DNA of 64,000 bases from assembly GCA_021771715.1 (NCBI GenBank), contig JAETOO010000008.1, positions 85,190 through 149,189 on the forward strand, read 5' to 3'. The notes beneath the pieces are model-generated. The model ran no database searches. It worked only from the letters and a program-made list of their open reading frames with translations, and had not been told where the DNA came from. Numbering within the stretch: position 1 is the first letter of the stretch; every line of letters begins with the position of its first letter. The translations under genes were made by a program, and so were the position numbers. Positions 25,260-35,216 of the stretch are shown one piece after another. This stretch comes from Oscillospiraceae bacterium (GTDB lineage: Bacteria > Bacillota > Clostridia > Lachnospirales > Lachnospiraceae).

Positions 25260-26834
25260 ATGAATACAACGCTTGCTCACACGGAACCGGAGCTGATTAA
25301 AAAGGAAGAGCCGGAGCGCCTCTCTGGCATTCTTGTCCACCCGACTTCCTTCCCCTCCCCGTACGGGATCGGCGATCTGGGACCGGGTGCCTATGAGTTC
25401 ATTGATTTTCTGCACGCATCCGGGCAGCGCCTCTGGCAGGTGCTCCCGCTCGGCCCGACCGGCTTTGGCGACTCCCCGTACCAGGGATTCTCGGCGTTTG
25501 CCGGCCAGCCGCTCATCATCAGCCCCGACAAGCTCGTGAAGCTGAAGCTGCTCACTGAGCAGGATATTCAGGACAGCGAGATGCCTGCGTGGGATCCGCG
25601 CAAGGTTGACTACGGCCCCGCGATCCAGTACAAGACCAGGCTGCTCAAGAAAGCATGGACCGCCTTCTCCCACACGCCGGACAAGACGCTGCTCGAGGAG
25701 TTCGAGCTGTTCTGCGAGGAAGAGCGCTACTGGCTCGACGACTACGCCCTGTTCATGGCCTGCAAGGATCGCCATGAGGGACGCCGCTGGCTCGACTGGG
25801 CGCCGGACATTCTTGACCCGACCGCGGAGACCAAAAAGGCCTACCGCGCCAAGCTCTCCTCGGAAATCAACTACTACTGCTTCGTGCAGTTCATCTTCCA
25901 GAAGCAGTGGATCGAGCTGCGCGACTACGCACACGAGCACGACGTGCAGATCATCGGCGACATCCCGATCTTCGTGTCCCTGGACAGCGCCGACGTCTGG
26001 GCAAACAAAAAGCAGTTCCAGCTCGACACAAAGGGCTACCCGCTCTGTGTCGCGGGCGTGCCGCCTGACTATTTCAGCGCGACCGGCCAGCTCTGGGGCA
26101 ACCCGCTCTACGACTGGGCGTACCACAAAAAGACAGGCTATCAGTGGTGGATCGACCGCATCCGCCGTCAGCTCACCCTGACCGACTACCTGCGCATCGA
26201 CCATTTCCGCGGCTTTGAGGCGTACTGGTCTGTGCCGGCCGACGAGGAGACTGCCATCAACGGCAAGTGGGTCAAGGGGCCCTGCGAGGATCTGTTCCAC
26301 GCGATCGAGAAAGCGCTTGGCGAGAACCTTCCGATCTTCGCCGAGGACCTCGGCATCATTACGCCGGAGGTCGAGCACCTGCGCGACAGCCTTGGCTTCC
26401 CCGGCATGAAGGTTCTCCAGTTCGGCTTCGGCGATCTGAACGACAAAAATTACGTGCCGCATTTTTACACGAATCCGAACTGCATCTGCTACACCGGCAC
26501 CCACGACAACGACACGACGATGGGCTGGTACAAGGAGCAGCCTGAGGTCATCCGCGACCGCATCCGCCGCTACGGCAACACCGACGGCAACCAGGTCAGC
26601 CTCGACTTCATCCGCTTCGCGATGGGCTCCATCGCGCGGTACGCGATCTTCCCGATCCAGGATCTCTTCCTGATGGGCAGCGAGGCACGCATGAACACGC
26701 CGGGAGTCGCCGCGGCCAACTGGGCCTTCCGCTACACGAAGGAGGACCTGAGCGCGGACCGCAGCCAGTGGCTCCTGCGGACCACCAAGCTGTTCGGGCG
26801 GTGTGCCCTCGACGAGGAGGACTACACGCTGTAA
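25260..26834 (+). CDS. malQ: 4-alpha-glucanotransferase (amylomaltase)
   Basis: A 524-residue GH77 disproportionating enzyme that moves alpha-1,4-glucan chains between acceptors, used in glycogen and maltodextrin turnover. Family blocks appear in order: SGILVHPTSFPSPYGIGDLG, RLWQVLPLGPTG, the catalytic nucleophile in RIDHFRGFEAYW, the acid/base in FAEDLGIITPEV and the transition-state Asp in TGTHDNDTTMGW. ATG 25260 follows AAAGGAG; the longer in-frame start at 25164 overlaps the promoter. The gene is alone, with no visible maltose operator. Confidence 0.96.
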   Translation: MNTTLAHTEPELIKKEEPERLSGILVHPTSFPSPYGIGDLGPGAYEFIDFLHASGQRLWQVLPLGPTGFGDSPYQGFSAFAGQPLIISPDKLVKLKLLTEQDIQDSEMPAWDPRKVDYGPAIQYKTRLLKKAWTAFSHTPDKTLLEEFELFCEEERYWLDDYALFMACKDRHEGRRWLDWAPDILDPTAETKKAYRAKLSSEINYYCFVQFIFQKQWIELRDYAHEHDVQIIGDIPIFVSLDSADVWANKKQFQLDTKGYPLCVAGVPPDYFSATGQLWGNPLYDWAYHKKTGYQWWIDRIRRQLTLTDYLRIDHFRGFEAYWSVPADEETAINGKWVKGPCEDLFHAIEKALGENLPIFAEDLGIITPEVEHLRDSLGFPGMKVLQFGFGDLNDKNYVPHFYTNPNCICYTGTHDNDTTMGWYKEQPEVIRDRIRRYGNTDGNQVSLDFIRFAMGSIARYAIFPIQDLFLMGSEARMNTPGVAAANWAFRYTKEDLSADRSQWLLRTTKLFGRCALDEEDYTL

Positions 26835-26929
26835 CGCACGAGCGGCACATCGTCTGCGGCAGGTTTTTTCACAGCACAGTCAACGCATCTGAACGATTTA
26901 CACAGGGGTCCGGCTGGCCCCTGTACATC

Positions 26930-26966
26930 CGCAGGCGGGCCGTCCGGCCTTTGCCTGCGCTTTTTT
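26930..26966 (+). terminator. Terminator between malQ and plsC
   Basis: CGCAGGC pairs with GCCTGCG and the loop has internal GC pairing; TTTTTT follows. The U-run abuts the plsC ribosome binding site (ATGGAGGT), so the hairpin could also attenuate readthrough into plsC. An additional hairpin (CAGGGG/CCCCTG, 26902-26922) lies just before. Confidence 0.75.
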
Positions 26967-26980
26967 ATGGAGGTTACACC

Positions 26981-27715
26981 ATGCTTCGTTTTCTTCTGGT
27001 CGCCCTTTTCGTCATCCTGTTCCTGATCCTCTCGATCCCGGTTTTCCTGGTCGAGTGGATTCTGGGAAAATTCAACCCGCGCGCCCGCGATATCAGCTCG
27101 CTGCGCATCGTCCAGTGGGCGTTCAAGGTCGTCACCTTCCTCTCCGGCACAAAGCTTACCGTGATCGGCGAGGAGCACGTTCCCAGGGACCAGGCGGTCC
27201 TCTACATCGGCAACCACCGCAGCTTCTTCGACATCGTGCTCACGTACGCGCGGTGTCCGAACCTGACCGGCTACGTCGCGAAGAAGGAGATCCTGAAGGT
27301 TCCCCTGCTCTCGCGCTGGATGAAGTTTCTCTACTGCCTGTTCCTCGACCGCACCGACCTGAAGGCCGGGCTGAAGACCATCCTGACCGCGATCGACTAC
27401 GTCAAGAGCGGGATCTCGATCATGATCTTCCCGGAGGGCACCCGCAACAAGAATGCTTCCGAGCTCGACCTGCTCCCCTTCCACGAGGGTTCGTTCAAGA
27501 TCGCGACCAAGACCGGCTGTCCGATCATCCCGGTCACGATCAGCAACTCCTCCGCCATCTTCGAGGATCATTTCCCGCGCATCACGCCGGTCCATGTCAC
27601 GATCGAGTACGGCGCGCCGATCTACCCGAAGGAGCTCACCCGCGAGCAGCAGAAGTTCCTCGGAAAATACGTCCGCGATCTCATGGCGGACACCCTGAAA
27701 CGAAATGCCGCATGA
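26981..27715 (+). CDS. plsC: 1-acyl-sn-glycerol-3-phosphate acyltransferase
   Basis: A 244-residue membrane-associated acyltransferase making phosphatidic acid. An N-terminal hydrophobic helix (residues 4-27) anchors it; the catalytic box NHRSFFD covers 78-84, and the glycerol-phosphate binding box PEGTR covers 151-155. The ATG at 26981 follows GGAGGT. A much longer upstream frame has no homology and overlaps malQ. The stop codon lies inside a terminator hairpin. Confidence 0.95.
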   Translation: MLRFLLVALFVILFLILSIPVFLVEWILGKFNPRARDISSLRIVQWAFKVVTFLSGTKLTVIGEEHVPRDQAVLYIGNHRSFFDIVLTYARCPNLTGYVAKKEILKVPLLSRWMKFLYCLFLDRTDLKAGLKTILTAIDYVKSGISIMIFPEGTRNKNASELDLLPFHEGSFKIATKTGCPIIPVTISNSSAIFEDHFPRITPVHVTIEYGAPIYPKELTREQQKFLGKYVRDLMADTLKRNAA

Positions 27716-27738
27716 CCATCCCGGTCTGCGGCATTTTT
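27703..27738. terminator. Bidirectional terminator between plsC and the AraC gene
   Basis: AAATGCCGCA with its complement, plus inner GACC/GGTC, followed by TTTTT on the plus strand and AAA-derived U's on the minus. The plsC stop codon TGA is part of the stem. Confidence 0.85.
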
Positions 27739-27745
27739 CTGATTC

Positions 27746-28675
27746 CTATTCGGATAGGCCTTGCGTGATTTCCCATCGGACTGCGTTGGCTTCGCGCCTT
27801 TTTTTATATTCCCGCGGCGACAGCCCGCAATACTCCCGGAACACCTTCGAGAAATAGCTCGCGTCCAGGAATCCGCACAGCTCCCCGACCTCCCGGATCG
27901 AGAGCATCGTGTCCTCGAGCAGCCTGCGGGCGTTGTAGATGCGCAGCTCTGTCACATACTGTTTCGGCGACTTTCCCATAAAGGTGTGAAAGCACCGCAG
28001 ACACTCCCGCTTCCCGACAGAGGCGGCCGCCGCGATGTCGTCCAGCCGCAGTTCCTGCGCATAGTGTGCCTTGATGTAGTCGACCATGCAGCGCAGCCGC
28101 ACAATGCTCTTTTTGTCCTCGGTCCTCGGCACGCTGACCGCCGCGGAATTTTCCAGCACCAAAAGGAGCATCCGCGCAAGCAGCTCCCGGACACGGAACT
28201 CGTAGCCCCACGCACCCTCCTGCGCCACAGCAATGCTCTCCTTCAGGTACGACAGGAGCCGCCCCTGCCACTCCACCCGCCGGTCCAACAGCAGGAAAGA
28301 GTTCTCCATGCCGGTCAGCAGCCGGCTGAGGTACTTCTCGTACAGCGTGCTCTCGATGCTCCCGTAGACCAGCGAGGCCTGAAACAGCACATTCGGGAAA
28401 ATCACCTCGGTATCTCCCCACCCCGAGGGCCCGTGCAGCGTCCCCGTGTTGATGAAGATTCCGTTTCCCTCCTCGAGCACGTACGTGTGCCGGTTGATCT
28501 CCACCGTGACGTTCCCCTTCGCGGCGTATCCGATCTCCAGCTCATCGTGCCAGTGCACCGGGTAGGCGCTGTTGCAGTACCGATCCTCATACACGGCAAA
28601 CGGAAACCCCTGCGTGCCGTGCTTCATGTATTCTCTCTGATTGCTGTCGATCTGCGCCTTCTCCATGCTCTCCAA
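27746..28675 (-). CDS. AraC family regulator
   Basis: A 309-residue regulator with an N-terminal cupin-type sensor domain (YPVHWHDELEIGYAAKGNVTVEINR, GIFINTGTLHGPSGWG) and a C-terminal AraC DNA-binding domain (LDDIAAAASVGKRECLRCFHTFMGKSPKQYV, SIREVGELCGFLDASYFSKVFREYCGLSPREYK). The start is probably TTG 28675, five bases after GGGAGGAG; an ATG three codons inside is the alternative. It is divergent from the MFS permease gene and is its likely regulator, sensing a sugar or related ligand. Confidence 0.88.
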   Translation of the reverse strand: MESMEKAQIDSNQREYMKHGTQGFPFAVYEDRYCNSAYPVHWHDELEIGYAAKGNVTVEINRHTYVLEEGNGIFINTGTLHGPSGWGDTEVIFPNVLFQASLVYGSIESTLYEKYLSRLLTGMENSFLLLDRRVEWQGRLLSYLKESIAVAQEGAWGYEFRVRELLARMLLLVLENSAAVSVPRTEDKKSIVRLRCMVDYIKAHYAQELRLDDIAAAASVGKRECLRCFHTFMGKSPKQYVTELRIYNARRLLEDTMLSIREVGELCGFLDASYFSKVFREYCGLSPREYKKRREANAVRWEITQGLSE

Positions 28676-28822
28676 TGCAACTCCTCCCCTTCCTTCTGTC
28701 CATTTTTTTACATTTTCAGTCCCTTTCTTTAAAGAAAAGACATCCGGAAGCTGTTATAGTGTATGGCAAATGCCCCGTCAAAAGGCCCGGGGCAAATCCA
28801 CAAACAGAAAGGAACCGTACCT

Positions 28823-29995
28823 ATGACTACTGTTTTACTGATCGTCATCTACATCGCCTACATCGGTCTTGGCATCCCGGACTCACTCTTCGGCACTGCC
28901 TGGCCGGTCATCTACCGGGATTTTGGACTGCCCGTCTCGTACGCCGGCTTCGTCACCTCTCTCGTCTCGGGCGGAACCATCATCTCCAGCCTGGTCAGCG
29001 CCAGGATCATCCACCGCTTTGGCACCGCGAAGGTCACAGCGGTCAGCACCGCTATGACGGCCGCCGCTCTGCTCGGCTACTCCTTTTCCGGGAATCTGTT
29101 CTGGCTCTGCCTGTTCGCGCTTCCCCTGGGGCTTGGCGCAGGCGCCGTCGACACCGGCCTCAACAACTATGTGGCCGTCCACTACTCGGCCTCCCAGATG
29201 AGCTTCCTGCACTGCTTCTACGGCGTCGGCGTCTCCCTGAGCCCATACCTGATGTCTGCCGCCCTCAAGGGCAACAACAACTGGCACCGGGGCTACCGCA
29301 TCATGTTCTGCTTTCAGGCACTGATCGCCGTCATCATGATTGCTTCGCTGCCGCTCTGGAAAAAGGTGCAGGGCCGCAAGGACACAGGCGACGTGCAGGC
29401 GGACAGCGGACGCGTCGTCAGGATCGCCGAAATGCTGAGAAATCCGGCGATGCGCTTTTCCATGCTCGTCATGGTCGGCTCCTGCGCGATCGAGTCCGTC
29501 TGCCTGGGCTGGGGCAGCACCTTCCTCGTCAACTCGCGGGGCGTCACCCCGGAACGCGCCGCCCGGCTGATCACGCTCTATTTCATCGGCGTCACGCTGG
29601 GACGGTTCCTCTCGGGCGTCCTCTCCGGCAAGTTGCTCCCAATCCGGATCACTCTCATCGGGGAGGGCGTCACGCTGGCCGCGATCCTGCTCGTCCTGCT
29701 CTCCTCCTCCCCGGTCGTCTCCGCCGTCGGCCTTCTGCTGGTCGGGCTCGGGAACGGGCCGGTCTTCCCGAACCTCACGTATCTCGCGCCGATCATGTTC
29801 GGCTCAGACGTCTCGCAGTCCTACATCGGCCTGCAGATGTCCGCCTCCTACGTCAGCATCCTGTCCGCCCCTGTCCTGTTCGGAATCCTGGCGCAGACCT
29901 GGTCGACCGACCTCTTCGCGCCCTTCCTCGCCGTGGCGTTTGCGGTGACGGTAATCTCCACACTGTCCATGAAAAAATCATCGCCGGCCATCTGA
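28823..29995 (+). CDS. MFS transporter
   Basis: A 390-residue major facilitator with about 12 membrane helices, of the fucose permease-like branch (VIYIAYIGLGIPDSLFGTAWP, LPLGLGAGAVDTGLNNYVA, FYGVGVSLSPYLM, LLLVGLGNGPVFPNLTYLAP). Transport substrate is unknown, though this branch often takes sugars. ATG 28823 follows AAAGGAACC; an upstream in-frame start at 28763 has no homology. It diverges from an AraC regulator gene about 150 bp away. Confidence 0.85.
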   Translation: MTTVLLIVIYIAYIGLGIPDSLFGTAWPVIYRDFGLPVSYAGFVTSLVSGGTIISSLVSARIIHRFGTAKVTAVSTAMTAAALLGYSFSGNLFWLCLFALPLGLGAGAVDTGLNNYVAVHYSASQMSFLHCFYGVGVSLSPYLMSAALKGNNNWHRGYRIMFCFQALIAVIMIASLPLWKKVQGRKDTGDVQADSGRVVRIAEMLRNPAMRFSMLVMVGSCAIESVCLGWGSTFLVNSRGVTPERAARLITLYFIGVTLGRFLSGVLSGKLLPIRITLIGEGVTLAAILLVLLSSSPVVSAVGLLLVGLGNGPVFPNLTYLAPIMFGSDVSQSYIGLQMSASYVSILSAPVLFGILAQTWSTDLFAPFLAVAFAVTVISTLSMKKSSPAI

Positions 29996-30014
29996 CACCA
30001 TCACCCCCGCGGAC

Positions 30015-31352
30015 TCATCGGTATAAGCTCTGCACCTTTCCCCTGCAGTGGAAGAACGCGGGGATCAGAAAGCAGTCCGCAAAGAGCCAGGCCAGCGGGC
30101 TTGCCAGGCAGACCCCGGTAAAGCCAAGGAGCGGGACGAGCACGAAGGCGGCCAGCGTGCGCGCGGCCATCTCGAGCGCGCCGGAGGTCACGGCAAACAT
30201 GGAAAAGCCCATGCCCTGGATCGTAAACCGCACCGTGTTCACGAGCGTCAGCAGGCAGTAGAACGCCGTGACCGTGAGCAAAAATTTATAGGTGTACGAG
30301 ATCGCCTGCGCGTTGGACGCATCCAGGAACAGAAGCGCCAGCTTCCGCCCGCACACCACACTGATCACGAAGACCACCACGGAGATCCCAAAGCCGAGCA
30401 GCGCCGCGCTGCGAAGCCCCTTCCCGACGCGCTCCAGACGCCCGGCGCCCATGTTCTGCCCGCTGTACGGGGCCATCGTCGCGCCGAGCGCCTCGAGCGG
30501 GCAGGCCATCAGAGAGTGGATCCGGTTCGCCGCCGTCACGCCCGCGACCGTCAGCGAGCCGAAGCCGTTGATCGCCGCCTGGATCACAATCGAGCCGATC
30601 GCCGTCACCGAATACTGCAGTCCCATCGGAATCCCCATATAGCAGAGTTTCTTTATGTAGGAGCCGCGCACGCGCCATTCCGTCCTCTCCATGTGCAGCA
30701 CCGTGAACTTCCGCCTCACGTACCGCAGGCAGATGAGCCCGGAGACCGCCTGCGAGATCACGGTCGCCAGCGCCGGCCCCTCGACGCTCATGTGACAGCA
30801 CACGATAAATGCGATGTCCAGCGCGATGTTGAGCACCGACGACAGCGCCAGGAACAAGACCGGCGTCCGGCTGTCCCCCAGCGACCTGCAGATCGCCGCC
30901 AGCAGGTTGTAGAGGAAGGTGAACGGGATCCCCAGAAAAATAATCAGAATATACACATATGCATAAGTAAAAATATCCTCCGGCGTGCCCATGAGCCGCA
31001 GAATCGGCCGGCAGAGCACGGAGACTGTCAGCGTGAGGACAACCGCGAAGCCGGCGCACAGCCACACACTGTTTGCCACGTACCTGCGCAGCTCGTCCTC
31101 CCGCTTTGCCCCGAACGTCTGCGACACCGGAATCGCGACTCCGTTGCAGACTCCGGTGCAAAACCCGATCACCAGAAAATTCAGAGATCCGGTGGAGCCC
31201 ACGCCGGCCAGCTGATGCATGCCCAGGAATTTCCCCACAATCATCGTGTCGACCATGCTGTAAAACTGCTGAAACAGCATTCCGAGAAACATCGGCACAG
31301 CAAAACTGACAATCAGCCGAAGCGGACTGCCTTCTGTCATATCCTTTGTCAT
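30015..31352 (-). CDS. MATE family efflux transporter
   Basis: A 445-residue, 12-helix multidrug and toxin extrusion protein with two six-helix halves: the N-terminal half has FAVPMFLGMLFQQFYSMVDTMIVGKFLG and the C-terminal half has LEALGATMAPYSGQNMGAGRLERVGKGL. It begins 6 bp after the stop of the second ABC exporter gene, so it is the third gene of an efflux operon. The substrate is unknown, likely a hydrophobic or cationic compound exported with Na+ or H+. Confidence 0.93.
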   Translation of the reverse strand: MTKDMTEGSPLRLIVSFAVPMFLGMLFQQFYSMVDTMIVGKFLGMHQLAGVGSTGSLNFLVIGFCTGVCNGVAIPVSQTFGAKREDELRRYVANSVWLCAGFAVVLTLTVSVLCRPILRLMGTPEDIFTYAYVYILIIFLGIPFTFLYNLLAAICRSLGDSRTPVLFLALSSVLNIALDIAFIVCCHMSVEGPALATVISQAVSGLICLRYVRRKFTVLHMERTEWRVRGSYIKKLCYMGIPMGLQYSVTAIGSIVIQAAINGFGSLTVAGVTAANRIHSLMACPLEALGATMAPYSGQNMGAGRLERVGKGLRSAALLGFGISVVVFVISVVCGRKLALLFLDASNAQAISYTYKFLLTVTAFYCLLTLVNTVRFTIQGMGFSMFAVTSGALEMAARTLAAFVLVPLLGFTGVCLASPLAWLFADCFLIPAFFHCRGKVQSLYR

Positions 31353-31358
31353 AACTCT

Positions 31359-33131
31359 TTACGCCCTTTCTTTTCCTTCATCCGTGTTCACAAACTGGCT
31401 GTTATAGATTTCCGCGTAGAAGCCGTTTTTCGCGAGCAGCTCCCTGTGCGTGCCCTGCTCCACAATATTGCCGTCGCGCATCACGAGAATCACGTCGGCG
31501 TTGCGGATCGTCGAGAGGCGGTGTGCGACGATAAAGCTCGTCCGCCCCTCCATCATCGCATGGAACGCCTTCTGAATCCGGATCTCGGTGCGCGTGTCGA
31601 TCGACGACGTCGCCTCGTCCAGAATCAGCATCGGCGGCAGGCAGAGCATCACGCGCGCGATGCACAGCAGCTGCTTCTGCCCCTGCGAGAGGTTGCCGCC
31701 GTTCTCCGTGATCTGCGTGTCGTAGCCGTCCGGCAGACGCCGGATAAAGCTGTGCGCGTGGGCTTCCTTCGCGGCGCGGATGACCTCCTCGTCGGTTGCG
31801 TCCGGCCGCCCGGTCCTGATGTTGTCCCGGATCGTGCCGCTGCGCAGCCACGTATCCTGCAGCACCATCCCGTAAGCGCCGCGCACCGTCTCCCGCCGCA
31901 GCGCGCGGATGTCCTCGCCCTCGATCCGGATGGCGCCGCCGTCCACGTCATAGAACCGCATCAGCAGATTGATCAGCGTCGTCTTGCCGCACCCGGTCGG
32001 GCCGACGATCGCGATCATCTGCCCCTTCTTCACCTCCAGATTGAAATCCTGGATCAATTTTTTCTTGGGTGTGTAAGAAAAATCCACGTGGGAGAGGCTG
32101 ACGCGCCCGATCTTTTGCGGCAGCTGCGCGGCCGGCTTTGGATCCGGCTGCTGCGGCTCCTCGTCGATCAGCTCAAAGATCCGCCCCGCGCAGGCGATCG
32201 CGTTCTGCAGCTCCGTGATCACGCCTGAGATCTCGTTGAACGGCTTCGTGTACTGGTTCGCATACGACAGAAACGCCGAGAGCTGTCCGACCGTCAGGAC
32301 GCCGCGCACCGCGGCAAAGGCCCCGGTCAGGCCGACTCCCGTGTACACCAGGCTGTTCACAAAGCGGGTCGCCGGGTTCGTGATCGAGGAGAAGAACGTC
32401 GCCCGCAGCGAATACTTCTGCAGCCGGCCGTTGATCTCGTCAAACCTGCCCTGCACCTTCTGCTCCTGGCCGTAGGCCTGGACGACCTTCTGATTCTCGA
32501 TCATCTCGTTGATCAGCGCCGTCTGCTCCCCTCTCGTCTCCGACTGCAGCCGGAACATCGAGTACGTCCGCTTCGCGATAAAATTCGCGACGACCAGCGA
32601 CACCGGCGTCAGCACCACCACGACCAGCGTGATGCCCGGACTGACCGCGAGCATGAAACACAGCGTGCCCGCGATCGTGACGACACCGGTAAAGAGCTGT
32701 GTAAAGCCCATCAGCAAGCCGTCCGCGAACTGGTCGACGTCCGCGATGATCCGGCTGACCGTCTCCCCGACAGAGTGCGTGTCGAGATATTTGAGCGGGA
32801 GAATCTCGATCTTCCGAAACGCCTCCTCGCGGATCTCCCGCGTCACCGTGTACACAATCTTGTTGTTGCAGACATTCATCACCCACTGCGCGGCGGCCGT
32901 CACCAGAATCGCCGCGAGCATCCTGCGCATGAGCGCGAAGATCCCGGAAAATTCCACCGCGCCCGGCCCGAGGATGTGGTCGATCACCTGCCCCGTCAGC
33001 ACCGGGAGATACAGCGTCAGCGCCACCGACACCACTGCCATCAGCAGCGAGAGCAGCACCCAGAGCCGCTGGGGCCGGATGTAGGACAGCACTTTTTTGA
33101 TGATTGCCTTCTGTCCGCTCTGTTGTTTCAC
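31359..33131 (-). CDS. Heterodimeric ABC exporter subunit, catalytic site with canonical glutamate
   Basis: A 590-residue type IV exporter half: six membrane helices, then an ATPase with Walker A GPTGCGKTT, Walker B MLILDEATSSIDTR (canonical Glu), a switch His in VAHRLST and a degenerate signature LSQGQKQ. The partner (33128-35080) has the complementary pattern, which is the rule for asymmetric exporters such as BmrCD or TM287/288. The start codon is GTG overlapping the partner's stop (GTGA at 33128-33131). Confidence 0.93.
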   Translation of the reverse strand: MKQQSGQKAIIKKVLSYIRPQRLWVLLSLLMAVVSVALTLYLPVLTGQVIDHILGPGAVEFSGIFALMRRMLAAILVTAAAQWVMNVCNNKIVYTVTREIREEAFRKIEILPLKYLDTHSVGETVSRIIADVDQFADGLLMGFTQLFTGVVTIAGTLCFMLAVSPGITLVVVVLTPVSLVVANFIAKRTYSMFRLQSETRGEQTALINEMIENQKVVQAYGQEQKVQGRFDEINGRLQKYSLRATFFSSITNPATRFVNSLVYTGVGLTGAFAAVRGVLTVGQLSAFLSYANQYTKPFNEISGVITELQNAIACAGRIFELIDEEPQQPDPKPAAQLPQKIGRVSLSHVDFSYTPKKKLIQDFNLEVKKGQMIAIVGPTGCGKTTLINLLMRFYDVDGGAIRIEGEDIRALRRETVRGAYGMVLQDTWLRSGTIRDNIRTGRPDATDEEVIRAAKEAHAHSFIRRLPDGYDTQITENGGNLSQGQKQLLCIARVMLCLPPMLILDEATSSIDTRTEIRIQKAFHAMMEGRTSFIVAHRLSTIRNADVILVMRDGNIVEQGTHRELLAKNGFYAEIYNSQFVNTDEGKERA

Positions 33132-35080
33132 CGCAGCTCACCCTCCTTCCCGTCATCGTCCTTTGGGAACTGTGAGTAATACGTTTCCTGGTAGACGCCG
33201 CAGTGCGCGAGCAGCTCCTCGTGCGTCCCCATGCCGACGATCTCGCCGTCGTCCAACACGAGAATCTTGTCCGCGTACTGGATCGTCGACGCGCGCTGGG
33301 AGACGATGAACACCGTCATCTGTCCTGAGAGCCCGCGGATCGCCCGGCGCAGCTTCGCGTCCGTCGCAAAGTCGAGCGCCGACGCGCTGTCGTCGAGAAT
33401 CAGAATCTCCGGATGGCGCACGAGCGCCCGCGCGATCGTCAGCCGCTGCTTCTGGCCGCCGGAGAAATTGCGCCCCTCCTGCTCGACCATCGCGTCCAGC
33501 CCGCCTTTTCCCCCGAAGACCACCTCGTCCGCCTGCGCCGCGTGGATCGCCGCGCGCAGCTCCTCCTCGGTCGCGTGCTCATTGCCCCAGAGCAAGTTCT
33601 CGCGGATCGTCCCAGCAAACAGGACCGCCTTCTGCAGCACGATCGCGACCTTTCCGCGCAGCCTGGCCAGGTCGTACGAGCGGACGTCCATTCCGTCCAC
33701 CTGCACGCACCCGCTTCGCACGTCGTAGAACCGCGGGATCAGGCTGACCAGAGACGTCTTTCCGGAGCCCGTGCCGCCGATGATACCGATCGTCTCGCCC
33801 GGCATCGCCCGGAAGGTGATGTCCGTCAGGGAGTCCGCACCCGCGCCCTTGTAGCGGAAGCAGACGTGCTCAAATGCTACCTTCGGGATGCCATGCGACG
33901 CAGCACCGGACGATTCGTGCAGCGTCGGAGCTGCGGACTGACCATCCGCTGCGGGACGTTCCGGCAAGTCACCCGTCTCTCTGCTATCTCTCATTTCGTC
34001 CGACGTCTGCACTGCAGATTCACTGCCAGCCGTGGGAGAATCCTCCAGGCCAGCGGACTGCTTGCTGTCGGCTGCGATCCGCTGCTCAGTTTCCGCCGCT
34101 CCGTGCTCAGATGGTGCTCCGCTCCCGGATACAATGCTCGGCTCCAGCTCCATGACCGACTCAATCCGGTTGCCGCACGCGATCGCCTTCGTCACGTTGA
34201 TGATCAGGTTCGCGAGCTTCACGAGCTCCACGAGGATCTGCGACATGTAGTTGACGAGCGCCACGACGGCTCCCTGCGTGATCACCCCCGCGTCGACCCG
34301 CACCGCCCCGGTGTACAGCAGCACGAGCAGCCCGCCGTTTACGACGACGTACGTCAGCGGGTTCATCAGCGCCGAGATCCGCCCGGAGAGCACCTGGATC
34401 TTCACGAGCGCCTCGTTGCCCTCCTCGAACGCGCCGATCTCCTGCTCCTCCCTGCAGAACGCGCGGATCACGCGCACTCCCTGCAGATTCTCCCGCGTGA
34501 TCCCGGTCACACGGTCGAGCCGCTCCTGCACCCGCCTGTACAGCGGGATGCTCACGAGCATGATGCCAAACACGATCACGCACAGAATCGGGATCACGAC
34601 CACGAAGATCAGCGCGGCCTTCGCGTCAATCGTGAACGCCATCACCATCGCGCCGAACACGATAAACGGCGAGCGCATAAACAGCCGCAGGAACAGGTTC
34701 ACGCCAGACTGCACCTGGTTGATGTCGCTCGTCATCCGCGTGATCAGCGTCGACGTCCCGCTCACATCCATCTCGGAAAAGGAGAGGCCCAGGATGTGGG
34801 CGAACAGCTCCTGCCGCAGCCGCGCCGCGAAGCCGACCGCCGCCTTTGCCGAGAAATACTGCGCCGTGATCGAGCACACCAGGCCGATCAGCCCGAGCGC
34901 CGCCATCAGAAGACACATCCGCGCGATATACGGCCGGTCCCCTCGCGCGATTCCGACGTCAATAATCCGCGCCATCACGAGCGGCACAAACAGCTCAAAC
35001 AGCGCCTCGAGCAGCTTGAACAGAGGCGCACACACCGATTCCTTTTTGTAGGCTTTCATATACCTAAGAAGCTTCCACAT
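33128..35080 (-). CDS. Heterodimeric ABC exporter subunit with non-canonical Walker B and long linker
   Basis: A 650-residue exporter half. After the six-helix domain comes an unusual about 83-residue Ser/Ala/Glu-rich linker (coded by roughly 33889-34137) before the ATPase domain. That domain has Walker A GGTGSGKTS, signature FSGGQKQR and Walker B ILILDDSASALDF, where the catalytic Glu is replaced by Asp and the switch His by Gln (VSQRAS). These changes mark the degenerate site of a heterodimeric exporter. The start at 35080 (MWKLLRYMKAYKKE) has AAGGAGAGG upstream. The gene heads an operon with its partner and MATE. Confidence 0.92.
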   Translation of the reverse strand: MWKLLRYMKAYKKESVCAPLFKLLEALFELFVPLVMARIIDVGIARGDRPYIARMCLLMAALGLIGLVCSITAQYFSAKAAVGFAARLRQELFAHILGLSFSEMDVSGTSTLITRMTSDINQVQSGVNLFLRLFMRSPFIVFGAMVMAFTIDAKAALIFVVVIPILCVIVFGIMLVSIPLYRRVQERLDRVTGITRENLQGVRVIRAFCREEQEIGAFEEGNEALVKIQVLSGRISALMNPLTYVVVNGGLLVLLYTGAVRVDAGVITQGAVVALVNYMSQILVELVKLANLIINVTKAIACGNRIESVMELEPSIVSGSGAPSEHGAAETEQRIAADSKQSAGLEDSPTAGSESAVQTSDEMRDSRETGDLPERPAADGQSAAPTLHESSGAASHGIPKVAFEHVCFRYKGAGADSLTDITFRAMPGETIGIIGGTGSGKTSLVSLIPRFYDVRSGCVQVDGMDVRSYDLARLRGKVAIVLQKAVLFAGTIRENLLWGNEHATEEELRAAIHAAQADEVVFGGKGGLDAMVEQEGRNFSGGQKQRLTIARALVRHPEILILDDSASALDFATDAKLRRAIRGLSGQMTVFIVSQRASTIQYADKILVLDDGEIVGMGTHEELLAHCGVYQETYYSQFPKDDDGKEGELR

Positions 35081-35216
35081 AGCATTTCCTCTCCTTGTTC
35101 CCGCCTTATCTGCGTACGGTCCCGTCTCCATCCGGCAAACGAACCAGCCTGATATTATACTCTCCCGGTTTTCCCCTGTAAACTCCCCCGGCGAAACTTT
35201 TTCCACTTTTTCGGCC

